In this document: piece after piece, positions 57,437 to 64,000 of the stretch
Position numbering within the stretch: position 1 is the first letter of the stretch
Layout: every line of letters begins with the position of its first letter
NCBI GenBank assembly: GCA_903824665.1
Contig: CAIJXT010000025.1
Span: forward strand, 62,001-126,000
Reading direction: 5' to 3'
Origin: an uncultured Bacteroidota bacterium
GTDB taxonomy: Bacteria; Bacteroidota; Bacteroidia; Chitinophagales; Chitinophagaceae
Length of the DNA: 64,000 nucleotides
The notes under the pieces: model-generated
Told to the model about the DNA's origin: nothing
The model's database searches: none
What the model saw: the letters and a program-made list of their open reading frames with translations, nothing else
Made by a program: the position numbers and the translations under genes

Positions 57437-58384
57437 TTATTTCCTTTTTTTGCCAGCTGGTTGCAGCAATTCTATTGCCCTGTCAGGCCCCAGAATCATT
57501 GCCGCTAACCGTACAATTGCGCCGCCCTTTACCGGTAATGGCCAGCATACTTTCTTTGCAAACTCCAAAAATTCTATGGCCACTTCGCGGTGCTCATGCC
57601 TTAGTGTCATCCAACGGTCGAAGAGAAAGGTGCCCAAAGCTAAAAAACAATCGTCCTCTTCAAAAGAAAACTTCCGCAGGTCTGCAAACATTTTCTTCCT
57701 GATGCGGAGTACCTGGCGCCAGTTTTCTACGCCTGCGAGTGTTGCAGCTGTGCCCAGATATCCGGGCACCGAAGCGATCGCTATTGTACTTTCGCCTGCA
57801 ACAGCAATAATTCTCAGCCCATGAAAAATACTTCGTACAAACAATTCAATATCTGATTCCACTGCATAATCTTCGTTATGCCCGGCACGCCTAATCAGGT
57901 ACGCTTTGCGCCATACAATGGAAGATTGCGGTAAATATGTGCCTGAAAGAAAATTGACCAGATGTTCTCTGGCATACCTGGTACTATCTGTGTACAGTGG
58001 ATAGCGTTTTGTATTGTGGTTTTTGTCGGTATACCTGTGTTGTCCATAACATGCATCACATTCGCTGTGTGTTGTCAGATATTCAATTTTGTCGGCGAAA
58101 TAGTGCTCATCGACCAGATCGCCTGGTTGCAGATACGAGATGAGTTCGCCGCCGGCAGCGGCTAGTCCTGCATTGCAAGCTGATGCAAACCCCGGTTTGC
58201 AGGAACTAACCATCTTTGTCACGGGATATTGTGAATTGATCTGTTTTGCTTTTTCCAGATTGAGGTCGTCGGCGACAATAATCACATCGGTAATGTGCCT
58301 CTGAGCTATTACAGACCCAACTGTTGCCTGCAAAACAGCCAATGAAATATCGTTGCCAATAGCCGGAATTATGATGCTAAACAT
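57437..58384 (-). CDS. Family 2 glycosyltransferase
   Basis: 315 residues, soluble or peripherally bound. MFSIIIPAIGNDISLAVLQATVGSVIAQRHITDVIIVADD is the GT-A start; FASACNAGLAAAGGELISYLQPGDLVDEHYF gives the nucleotide-sugar site with the DxD-like GDLVDE, and KAYLIRRAGHNEDYAVESDIELFVR the acceptor-side Glu-Asp region. No membrane helices. Probably adds a sugar in a surface polysaccharide; donor and acceptor unknown. It is close to the tmk gene (81-base gap) but divergent from the THX gene. Confidence 0.88.
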   Translation of the reverse strand: MFSIIIPAIGNDISLAVLQATVGSVIAQRHITDVIIVADDLNLEKAKQINSQYPVTKMVSSCKPGFASACNAGLAAAGGELISYLQPGDLVDEHYFADKIEYLTTHSECDACYGQHRYTDKNHNTKRYPLYTDSTRYAREHLVNFLSGTYLPQSSIVWRKAYLIRRAGHNEDYAVESDIELFVRSIFHGLRIIAVAGESTIAIASVPGYLGTAATLAGVENWRQVLRIRKKMFADLRKFSFEEDDCFLALGTFLFDRWMTLRHEHREVAIEFLEFAKKVCWPLPVKGGAIVRLAAMILGPDRAIELLQPAGKKRK

Positions 58385-58536
58385 ATTGAAAAATGAGCCA
58401 GATACTAAGGACGCAAAAATAATGTTTTAGGTGAAAGGACCCTGTGCGTTGGGCACATACACCAAATCAGTTGACAGGTACGAAACAAAAATAGCAGTTC
58501 TCTGTTTTTGACCGTGTAAAAGTCCCTTCTTTTGTT

Positions 58537-58544
58537 TACTTTTG
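58537..58544 (+). promoter_or_regulatory. -7 element before THX
   Basis: TACTTTTG matches TAnnTTTG, 34 bases before the THX ATG. A TTG sits 26 bases upstream, slightly beyond the usual spacing. Confidence 0.55.
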
Positions 58545-58578
58545 CACATCATTCACAATATTCAATAAAAATACAACA

Positions 58579-58695
58579 ATGGGCAGAGGCGATAAACGTA
58601 CCAAAAAAGGAAAAATCAATATAGGCAGCTTCGGCAAATCACGTCCGGCACGCACCAGAAGGAAGAGTTCCGTACCAGCTGAGAAGAAAGCTTAA
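58579..58695 (+). CDS. 30S ribosomal protein THX (Thx/S31-like)
   Basis: A 38-residue basic protein, MGRGDKRTKKGKINIGSFG then KSRPARTRRKSSVP, ending AEKKA. It belongs to the small ribosome-associated THX family of Bacteroidota and Thermus, which sits at the 30S head. Too short for usual gene calling. It has a consensus -7 element and sits alone between the glycosyltransferase and the epimerase. Confidence 0.9.
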   Translation: MGRGDKRTKKGKINIGSFGKSRPARTRRKSSVPAEKKA

Positions 58696-58792
58696 TCACA
58701 TCCTACAGGATAGAAGAGAATATATAAGGCCGTGCCCCACCGTACGGTCTTTTTTCTATTGACCGGCTCAGGCAGGACACTACCAGACACAT

Positions 58793-59776
58793 ATGAACAC
58801 ATTTCACCAGGGCGACCTTTCCGGAAAACAATTTCTCGTAACCGGCGGCGCCGGCTTTATTGGATCGCACATTGTTGAGTACTTGCTGGCCAATGGAGCT
58901 GGCAAGGTACGTGTCCTTGACAATCTGGCCACCGGCAGCATGGCCAATGTTACCATGTTCGACGGAAATCCGGCATACGAATTTATGGAAGGGGATATTC
59001 GTAATCCGGACACCTGTGCTATTGCTTGTGCAGGTATCATGCATATTACCCATCAGGCAGCTCTGGGTTCTGTACCAAGATCTGTGAAAGATCCGGTGAC
59101 TAGCAACGATGTGAACGTGGGTGGTTTTGTAAACATGATCACTGCGGCAAAAAATGCGGGTGTTCTTTCCTTTGTGTATGCGTCTTCATCGTCGGTATAC
59201 GGCGACGAACCTAACTTACCGAAACAGGAAAACAGAACCGGCAATTTATTGTCGCCCTATGCGGTTACAAAAATGGCCAACGAACTGTATGCAGGTGTAT
59301 TCGGTAAGTTGTATGGCATGCATGTTGCCGGGCTCAGGTATTTTAATGTATTTGGACCACGTCAGGATCCTAATGGTCCATATGCCGCGGTAATACCTTT
59401 GTTTGTTACAGGTATTCTTAATAAAACTCCTGTACATATAAACGGCGACGGCGGACAAACGCGTGATTTTACGTACGTAGACAATGCAGTGCAGGCGAAT
59501 ATCAGGGCTATGCTGGCAGAAAACCAGACGGCATTTGGCGAAGCCTACAATGTAGCTACTGGAGCAAACTACAGCGTAAATTTTCTGTATGATGCGATAG
59601 GAGAAATTCTGGAGATTGAACATCCTCCCATCCATCGCGATCCACGCGAGGGTGATATCCGCGATTCTCTGGCAGATATCAGTAAGGCGGAACGTCTGCT
59701 GGGATACAAACCAACCGAACAGTTTATGAGTGGACTGGCGCTCACGGTTGAGTATTTCAGAAAATTGAACAAATAA
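58793..59776 (+). CDS. NAD-dependent UDP-sugar 4-epimerase, WbpP type
   Basis: 327 residues of the extended SDR fold. [19 protein letters not shown] (NAD site, near residue 14), the catalytic Ser/Tyr/Lys in YASSSSVYGDEPNLPKQE and SPYAVTKMANELY, and FGPRQDPNGPYAAVIPLF, a motif of UDP-GlcNAc/GlcNAcA C4-epimerases (WbpP/TviC), are seen. GGQTRDFTYVDNAVQAN completes the active face. Likely makes UDP-GalNAc or its acid for surface polysaccharide. The exact substrate is inferred. The gene is followed closely by an NTF2-like gene. Confidence 0.87.
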   Translation: MNTFHQGDLSGKQFLVTGGAGFIGSHIVEYLLANGAGKVRVLDNLATGSMANVTMFDGNPAYEFMEGDIRNPDTCAIACAGIMHITHQAALGSVPRSVKDPVTSNDVNVGGFVNMITAAKNAGVLSFVYASSSSVYGDEPNLPKQENRTGNLLSPYAVTKMANELYAGVFGKLYGMHVAGLRYFNVFGPRQDPNGPYAAVIPLFVTGILNKTPVHINGDGGQTRDFTYVDNAVQANIRAMLAENQTAFGEAYNVATGANYSVNFLYDAIGEILEIEHPPIHRDPREGDIRDSLADISKAERLLGYKPTEQFMSGLALTVEYFRKLNK

Positions 59777-59790
59777 GGCAGCAAATACTG

Positions 59791-60153
59791 ATGACCGCTG
59801 AACAGAACATAGAAATTGCAAAACAATGGTTTGCAGCATTTAATGATCACAACCTCGATCAGTTGCTTGCATTGTACGCAGACAACGCCGTTCATTATAG
59901 CCCCAAATTAAAAATCAGGCAGCCGGAAACAAACGGTCAGGTAACAGGCCGACCCGCGTTGCATGCATGGTGGCGCGATGCTTTTGACCGCCTCCCTACC
60001 CTTAATTATCACTACACCTCTCTAACTGCAGACGAGCACCGGGTTTTTATGGAGTACATTCGCAGTGTGGCCGGCGAACCCGATATGCTGGTAGCGGAAG
60101 TACTTGAAATTGAAAACAACCTCATAGTTGCATCCCGTGTTTACCACGGATAA
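59791..60153 (+). CDS. SnoaL/NTF2-like protein
   Basis: 120 residues. QNIEIAKQWFAAFNDHNLDQLLALYADNAVHYSPKL is the opening helix and strand of SnoaL-like folds, with GRPALHAWWRDAFDRLPTLNYHYTSL and a closing VAEVLEIENNLIVASRVYHG sheet. These fold types catalyse varied isomerisations or are binding scaffolds; nothing here fixes a function. It lies 14 bases past the epimerase stop and may share its transcript. Confidence 0.85.
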   Translation: MTAEQNIEIAKQWFAAFNDHNLDQLLALYADNAVHYSPKLKIRQPETNGQVTGRPALHAWWRDAFDRLPTLNYHYTSLTADEHRVFMEYIRSVAGEPDMLVAEVLEIENNLIVASRVYHG

Positions 60154-60301
60154 GTATACGCACGGATACACAGTTGGTTTTCCTGTATCTTTATCTGATA
60201 GCAGAAGAGATAACCCGGGCAACAGCACTTATATTCAAACCTTCAATGCCTGGATTTTCGTTGTCATTACTTTATTTCAATAAAATTCAGCACAGAATCC
60301 C

Positions 60302-61276
60302 ATGGTAAATCCAATGTTCAAATATTCGTTTCCGGTCATTTGCCTGATGCTCCTACTTTTTGTACTACCAGCAAAAACAATGGCTCAGGCACCGGACACG
60401 GTTTGGAGTGGTATATACATAACAAGCATTCACAATATTGACTTTAAAGACAAGGAATACACGGTTAGTTTATGGCTTTGGTTGAAATATAAGAACCGAA
60501 AATTCGACTTTCTTCAAAATCTGGAAATTCCACAGGCAAAAACAGTCAACAGATCATTCTCGACGATCGACAGCTCCGGTGAAAAGGTATATCTGCTTAT
60601 GAAGTTGCAATGTGTCATGAAGGACACATGGAAAATTGACAATTTCCCTTTCGACAGACAGACACTTCGTTTTTCAATAGAAAATTCGCAATTCGATGCC
60701 AAGTCGCTTGTATTTGTTGCCGATACAGGAGGCAAACACTTTGACAAAAGGTTTACACTAAGAGGATGGCGGATAGACAGTATAGCTATAACAACCGGCA
60801 AACGGGTTTATGAAACGTCATTCGGAGATCCGGCTATTCAGGTACCCTACTCAGAATACAGCAACTATAAAGTGAAACTACAGATAGACAGGGATGCAAT
60901 GGGATTGTTCTGGAAGATGTTCCTGGGTATGTATCTCGCTTTTCTGATCGCTTACATGTGCTTCTACATCCATACAGATAGCATGGATTCGAGGTTTGGA
61001 TTAAGTGTGGGTTCCCTTTTTGCAGTTGTGGGTAATAAATATATCGTTGATTCAGCACTTCCAGAGTCAACATCGTTCACTCTGGTGGATTCACTTCATG
61101 GAGTTACCTTGTTCTTCATACTATTAATAATGATCGCCAATGCGCATTCGCTGCGGTTGGTTAAGGAAGGCAAAACACCGCGTGCCAGAAAATTCGATGG
61201 TATTTGTGCCCTGACCTTTATGTTCTGTTACCTTGTGATCAATGGTATTTTCATTTACATCGCTACCAAAGCCTGA
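60302..61276 (+). CDS. Pentameric ligand-gated ion channel homologue
   Basis: 324 residues with a signal peptide to about residue 28 (VLPAKTMAQA). The extracellular beta-sandwich spans about 30-195: YTVSLWLWLKYKN is a loop-D-like strand and VMKDTWKIDNFPFDRQTLRFSIEN contains the FPFDxQ signature of the Cys-loop family; the Cys-loop disulfide itself is absent, as in other bacterial members. Four membrane helices follow: about 203-223, 231-251, 260-281 and 303-321. RFGLSVGSLFAVVGNKYIVDS fits M2 and its flank. The protein would gate ions across the inner membrane; the ligand is unknown. An alternative start is ATG 60314. Confidence 0.75.
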   Translation: MVNPMFKYSFPVICLMLLLFVLPAKTMAQAPDTVWSGIYITSIHNIDFKDKEYTVSLWLWLKYKNRKFDFLQNLEIPQAKTVNRSFSTIDSSGEKVYLLMKLQCVMKDTWKIDNFPFDRQTLRFSIENSQFDAKSLVFVADTGGKHFDKRFTLRGWRIDSIAITTGKRVYETSFGDPAIQVPYSEYSNYKVKLQIDRDAMGLFWKMFLGMYLAFLIAYMCFYIHTDSMDSRFGLSVGSLFAVVGNKYIVDSALPESTSFTLVDSLHGVTLFFILLIMIANAHSLRLVKEGKTPRARKFDGICALTFMFCYLVINGIFIYIATKA

Positions 61277-61375
61277 TGAGGATTGTTGCACATTTGGAAA
61301 AATTGCGCCTTCGTTTGCAAAGACTAAAAGGATAAATTATTCGGGTTTTCTATATTTACGTCAGAATTAGTTTTG

Positions 61376-62923
61376 ATGTACAAAAAATTCGCATTTTCAG
61401 TTTTCCTGATGTTGTGCAATCTGGTTATGATTGCACAAATAGATCCCCGGTTGCAACAAGCAGCAGAAAGCGGTATAGCAAACGCCCAATACCAGATGGG
61501 TTGCCACTACTTGTATGCACAGGGTGAGGAACAGGACTTCAAAAAAGCGAAGAAATGGTTTGATAAAGCTGCCAGACAGGATAATGCAGAGGCTCAGAAT
61601 ATGCTGGGCGAAATGTATATGCGTGGGTATGTCAGCGACAAGAACGCGTACGAAAAAGCGTTTGAATGGTTTCATCTCGCCGACGACAATGGCAGTGCAC
61701 GAGCACAGAGTAATACCGGATTGATGCACAAATACGGATATGGAATTCAGAAAGATCAAAGAATAGCAGCGATATGGTTTAAAAAGGCCGCCGCAAAAAA
61801 GGACGCTATAGGGCAGCGGGAAGTAGGTCTGCTATATGAGCAGGGCATAGGTGTTGAAAAAGATGACTCTATTGCATTGTACTGGTTCCGTCTGGCTGCC
61901 GAACAGGATGACACCGTTGCCCAAAACAAACTGGGATTTTTCTATCTTAATGGAGATGGTGTACCGAAAGATTATTCGGTTGCTTTTGAATGGTTCACCA
62001 AATCGGCTGAGCGAAATTATGCTAACGCATACGTAAATCTGGGAAGCATGTATTTGGAAGGTAACGGAGTGTCGAAAGACTATATGCTTGCAATGAAATG
62101 GTTTGAAAGAGCCGCCGCAACAGGAAATGGCAGTGCACTCAACTACATAGGATATGTGTACGAAAATGGTCTTGGTGTACCGATAGACTACCACAAAGCC
62201 AGGACGTTGTATTTAAAATCTGCAGAGGCCAGCCATGGGGATGCCTACTCCAATCTTGCTACCCTGTATATGGAAGGCAAGGGAGTAGACACAAATTATG
62301 GTATAGCTATGGACTACTTTCTGAAGGGTGCAAAATTGAATTCCGTAGCTGCTTATGACAACATAGGGTGGATGTACGAACATGGCGTAGGTGTAAAAAC
62401 GGACTATTCACTTGCCCTGAAATGGTATGCAAAAGCAGCAGAACAGGAGCACCCTACCGGGCTGAACAATCTGGCGATGATGTACAAAAAGGGACATGGA
62501 GTAAATGTTGATTATGCAATAGCTTTTCGATTGTTTACCCGTTCTGCTAAGGCAGGCAATGATGCCGCCAAAAACAATCTAGCTTCCATGTATCTGTCTG
62601 GTGAAGGAGTTGAGACAGACTATAAAAAGGCTATGCAGCTTTTTATGGAGGTAATGGAAAACAATCCGATGGTTCAGGTTAATATCGGTACAATGTACCT
62701 GAATGGACAGGGAGTGCCGGTTGATTATGAAATGGCTTTAAAATACTTTCAGATGGCGGCGGTATCCGGCGAACCTGCTGCAAAGGGCAATCTGGGTATT
62801 CTCTATTACGAAGGGAAGGGTGTGCCGAAAGATGAAACCTATGGTATTCGGCTACTCAAAGAGGCGTCCAGTTCCTGCGACGGTTGTTTTCAGGCATACA
62901 TGCTGGAACATGGTTTAGAATAA
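61376..62923 (+). CDS. Secreted Sel1-repeat protein
   Basis: 515 residues: signal peptide MYKKFAFSVFLMLCNLVMIAQ, then about 13 Sel1-like repeats of 36 residues from residue about 30 to the end. Each has the ALxxLGxxYxxGxGVxxDYxKAxxWFxKAA pattern, for instance AQYQMGCHYLYAQGEEQDFKKAKKWFDKAA and ANAYVNLGSMYLEGNGVSKDY. These alpha-solenoids bind partner proteins or peptides. The ATG at 61376 is preceded by an in-frame TTG. It is followed by a second Sel1 gene 26 bases later, so both are probably one unit. Confidence 0.92.
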   Translation: MYKKFAFSVFLMLCNLVMIAQIDPRLQQAAESGIANAQYQMGCHYLYAQGEEQDFKKAKKWFDKAARQDNAEAQNMLGEMYMRGYVSDKNAYEKAFEWFHLADDNGSARAQSNTGLMHKYGYGIQKDQRIAAIWFKKAAAKKDAIGQREVGLLYEQGIGVEKDDSIALYWFRLAAEQDDTVAQNKLGFFYLNGDGVPKDYSVAFEWFTKSAERNYANAYVNLGSMYLEGNGVSKDYMLAMKWFERAAATGNGSALNYIGYVYENGLGVPIDYHKARTLYLKSAEASHGDAYSNLATLYMEGKGVDTNYGIAMDYFLKGAKLNSVAAYDNIGWMYEHGVGVKTDYSLALKWYAKAAEQEHPTGLNNLAMMYKKGHGVNVDYAIAFRLFTRSAKAGNDAAKNNLASMYLSGEGVETDYKKAMQLFMEVMENNPMVQVNIGTMYLNGQGVPVDYEMALKYFQMAAVSGEPAAKGNLGILYYEGKGVPKDETYGIRLLKEASSSCDGCFQAYMLEHGLE

Positions 62924-62949
62924 GGAATTCAAAATTCAAACAGACATAT

Positions 62950-64000
62950 ATGAGAGAATTCTACTCTGCTTTTTTGCTGTCCTTTGCAATCCTGGTATTG
63001 GGTCAACAGAAAGCTTTTTCGCAGCCCCAAACAATGATCGACTCAGCAAATGCTGGTTTTGCACCTGCGCAATACCGTTTGGCGCTGCTGCTCGAACAGA
63101 AAAAAGATTCGATAAGCAAGAAAAAAGCTTTCGACCTGATAGGAAAGGCAGCTACACAGAACTATGCCGATGCAACCGGACGGCTGGGAGCATATTATAT
63201 GACCGGATTTGGCGTGGAAAAGGATGTTAAAGCCGCCTATAAGTTGTTGAGAAAAGCTACTGATAAAAACTCTTCTGTAGCCTGGAGTTATCTGGGGCAA
63301 TATTATCATGATGGATATGGCGACAATCGACCAGATTTTAAAAAGGCATTTGAGTGTTTTTCGAAAGCAGAACAATCGGCGGATCCGCTTGCTTTATATT
63401 ATCTCGGTACTATGTATGAATATGGAACAGGAGTCGACACCGCATATCCGCTAGCACATTACTACTATACCGAAGCTGCCGAAAAATACAATTTTGCACC
63501 AGCTATGAGTGGCCTTGGGCATCTTTCTGAAACTGGATCAGGTGTGGATACTGACTATAATGTGGCCATGCAATGGTACCTGAAGGCAGCGGTGCAGAAT
63601 GATACTATGGCACAAAACAATATTGGTGTTTTTTACAGTGATGGTCTCGGTGTGGATGTTAATAAAGAACTTGCCTTTGACTGGATACGCAAAGCAGCTG
63701 AACAAAACAATGGTGGTGCGTTGGCAAACCTTGCGAAAATGTTTTTAGCAGGATTTGGTGTTGAAAAAGATACGGTCAAAGCTCTAGACCTTGCCAGAAA
63801 GTCGGCTGCTTTAGAGTGTGCGCCAGGCGAAAACCTGCTGGGGTACTTATATATGAAAGGGATAGGAGTGACGAAGAATACAAAAACCGCAATAGACCTT
63901 TTTACAAGGGCCGCCAACCACAATCTTGGGCAGGGAATGGTGAACCTTGCTGAAATGTACATGAAAGGTGAGAATGCGAAAGCAGATGTTGATAAAGCAA
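62950..64000 (+). CDS. Second secreted Sel1-repeat protein, cut by right edge
   Basis: At least 350 residues visible; the 3' end is outside the window. It starts at ATG 62950 with a signal peptide (MREFYSAFLLSFAILVLGQQKAFSQ). Sel1 repeats follow: APAQYRLALLLEQ, ADATGRLGAYYMTGFGVEKDVKAA and SVAWSYLGQYYHDGYGDNRPD, in the same 36-residue register as the upstream protein. The two genes are 26 bases apart and likely arose by duplication, although they differ in most positions. The cellular partner is unknown. Confidence 0.88.
   Translation, partial: MREFYSAFLLSFAILVLGQQKAFSQPQTMIDSANAGFAPAQYRLALLLEQKKDSISKKKAFDLIGKAATQNYADATGRLGAYYMTGFGVEKDVKAAYKLLRKATDKNSSVAWSYLGQYYHDGYGDNRPDFKKAFECFSKAEQSADPLALYYLGTMYEYGTGVDTAYPLAHYYYTEAAEKYNFAPAMSGLGHLSETGSGVDTDYNVAMQWYLKAAVQNDTMAQNNIGVFYSDGLGVDVNKELAFDWIRKAAEQNNGGALANLAKMFLAGFGVEKDTVKALDLARKSAALECAPGENLLGYLYMKGIGVTKNTKTAIDLFTRAANHNLGQGMVNLAEMYMKGENAKADVDKA

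Overview
The window comes from a Bacteroidota chromosome, probably of the Chitinophagaceae/Chitinophagales type. Supporting signs are type IX secretion (T9SS) sorting domains, a PorD (DUF4835) gene, SBBP-repeat secreted proteins, many lipoproteins with Cys-Lys after the signal, an extended ribosomal protein S16, a 38-residue ribosomal protein THX, almost no Shine-Dalgarno sequences, and repeated TAnnTTTG promoter elements with an upstream TTG. I see no prophage, transposase, integrase, CRISPR array or tRNA. Most of the window is housekeeping.

Layout. 0-7.7 kb: an M1 peptidase cut by the left edge, sucC, a lipoprotein, an RRM protein, rpsP and metG. 7.9-18.5 kb: a large SBBP/T9SS surface protein, a minus-strand block coaBC-porD-DUF4296 lipoprotein, and a plus-strand block of a second M1 peptidase, RluF and a beta-helix lipoprotein. 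18.5-19.5 kb: a gene-poor stretch with a REP-like repeat and two copies of a roughly 114-bp element built on the box GTGCGCAAAAA. 19.5-29 kb: LysE exporter, purC, a LuxR-type membrane regulator, aroK, a GH2-GH20 glycosidase pair and an SRPBCC protein. 29.1-36.1 kb: RNase P RNA, an ECF sigma/anti-sigma pair, small membrane proteins, a glycosyltransferase, pgk and gapA.

36.1-40.5 kb is the one clearly accessory region. It holds two more copies of the GTGCGCAAAAA element, a pair of 66-bp double-hairpin repeats bracketing an unrecognised secreted protein, two divergent orphan genes, and about 1.3 kb of AT-rich DNA with apparent remnants of an outer-membrane protein gene.

40.5-64 kb: a lipoprotein-uvrC-cutC-chaN run, then pyrR-pyrB-lpxK on the minus strand, efp-accB-accC, rfbB-rfbA (dTDP-sugar synthesis), a SUMF1-like protein, a stand-alone receiver domain, a T9SS beta-helix protein, tmk, a glycosyltransferase, THX, a UDP-sugar epimerase, a bacterial pentameric ligand-gated ion channel homologue and two tandem Sel1-repeat proteins, the second cut by the right edge.

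How genes fit together: the GH2 and GH20 genes overlap by 4 bp and are probably co-translated to strip terminal hexosamines or mannose from glycans. rfbB-rfbA, the two glycosyltransferases, the WbpP-like epimerase and lpxK belong to envelope polysaccharide and lipid A synthesis. porD links to export of the two T9SS substrates in the window. The most unusual item is the GTGCGCAAAAA element family, four copies with nearly fixed box spacing in three of them, which no coding feature explains.
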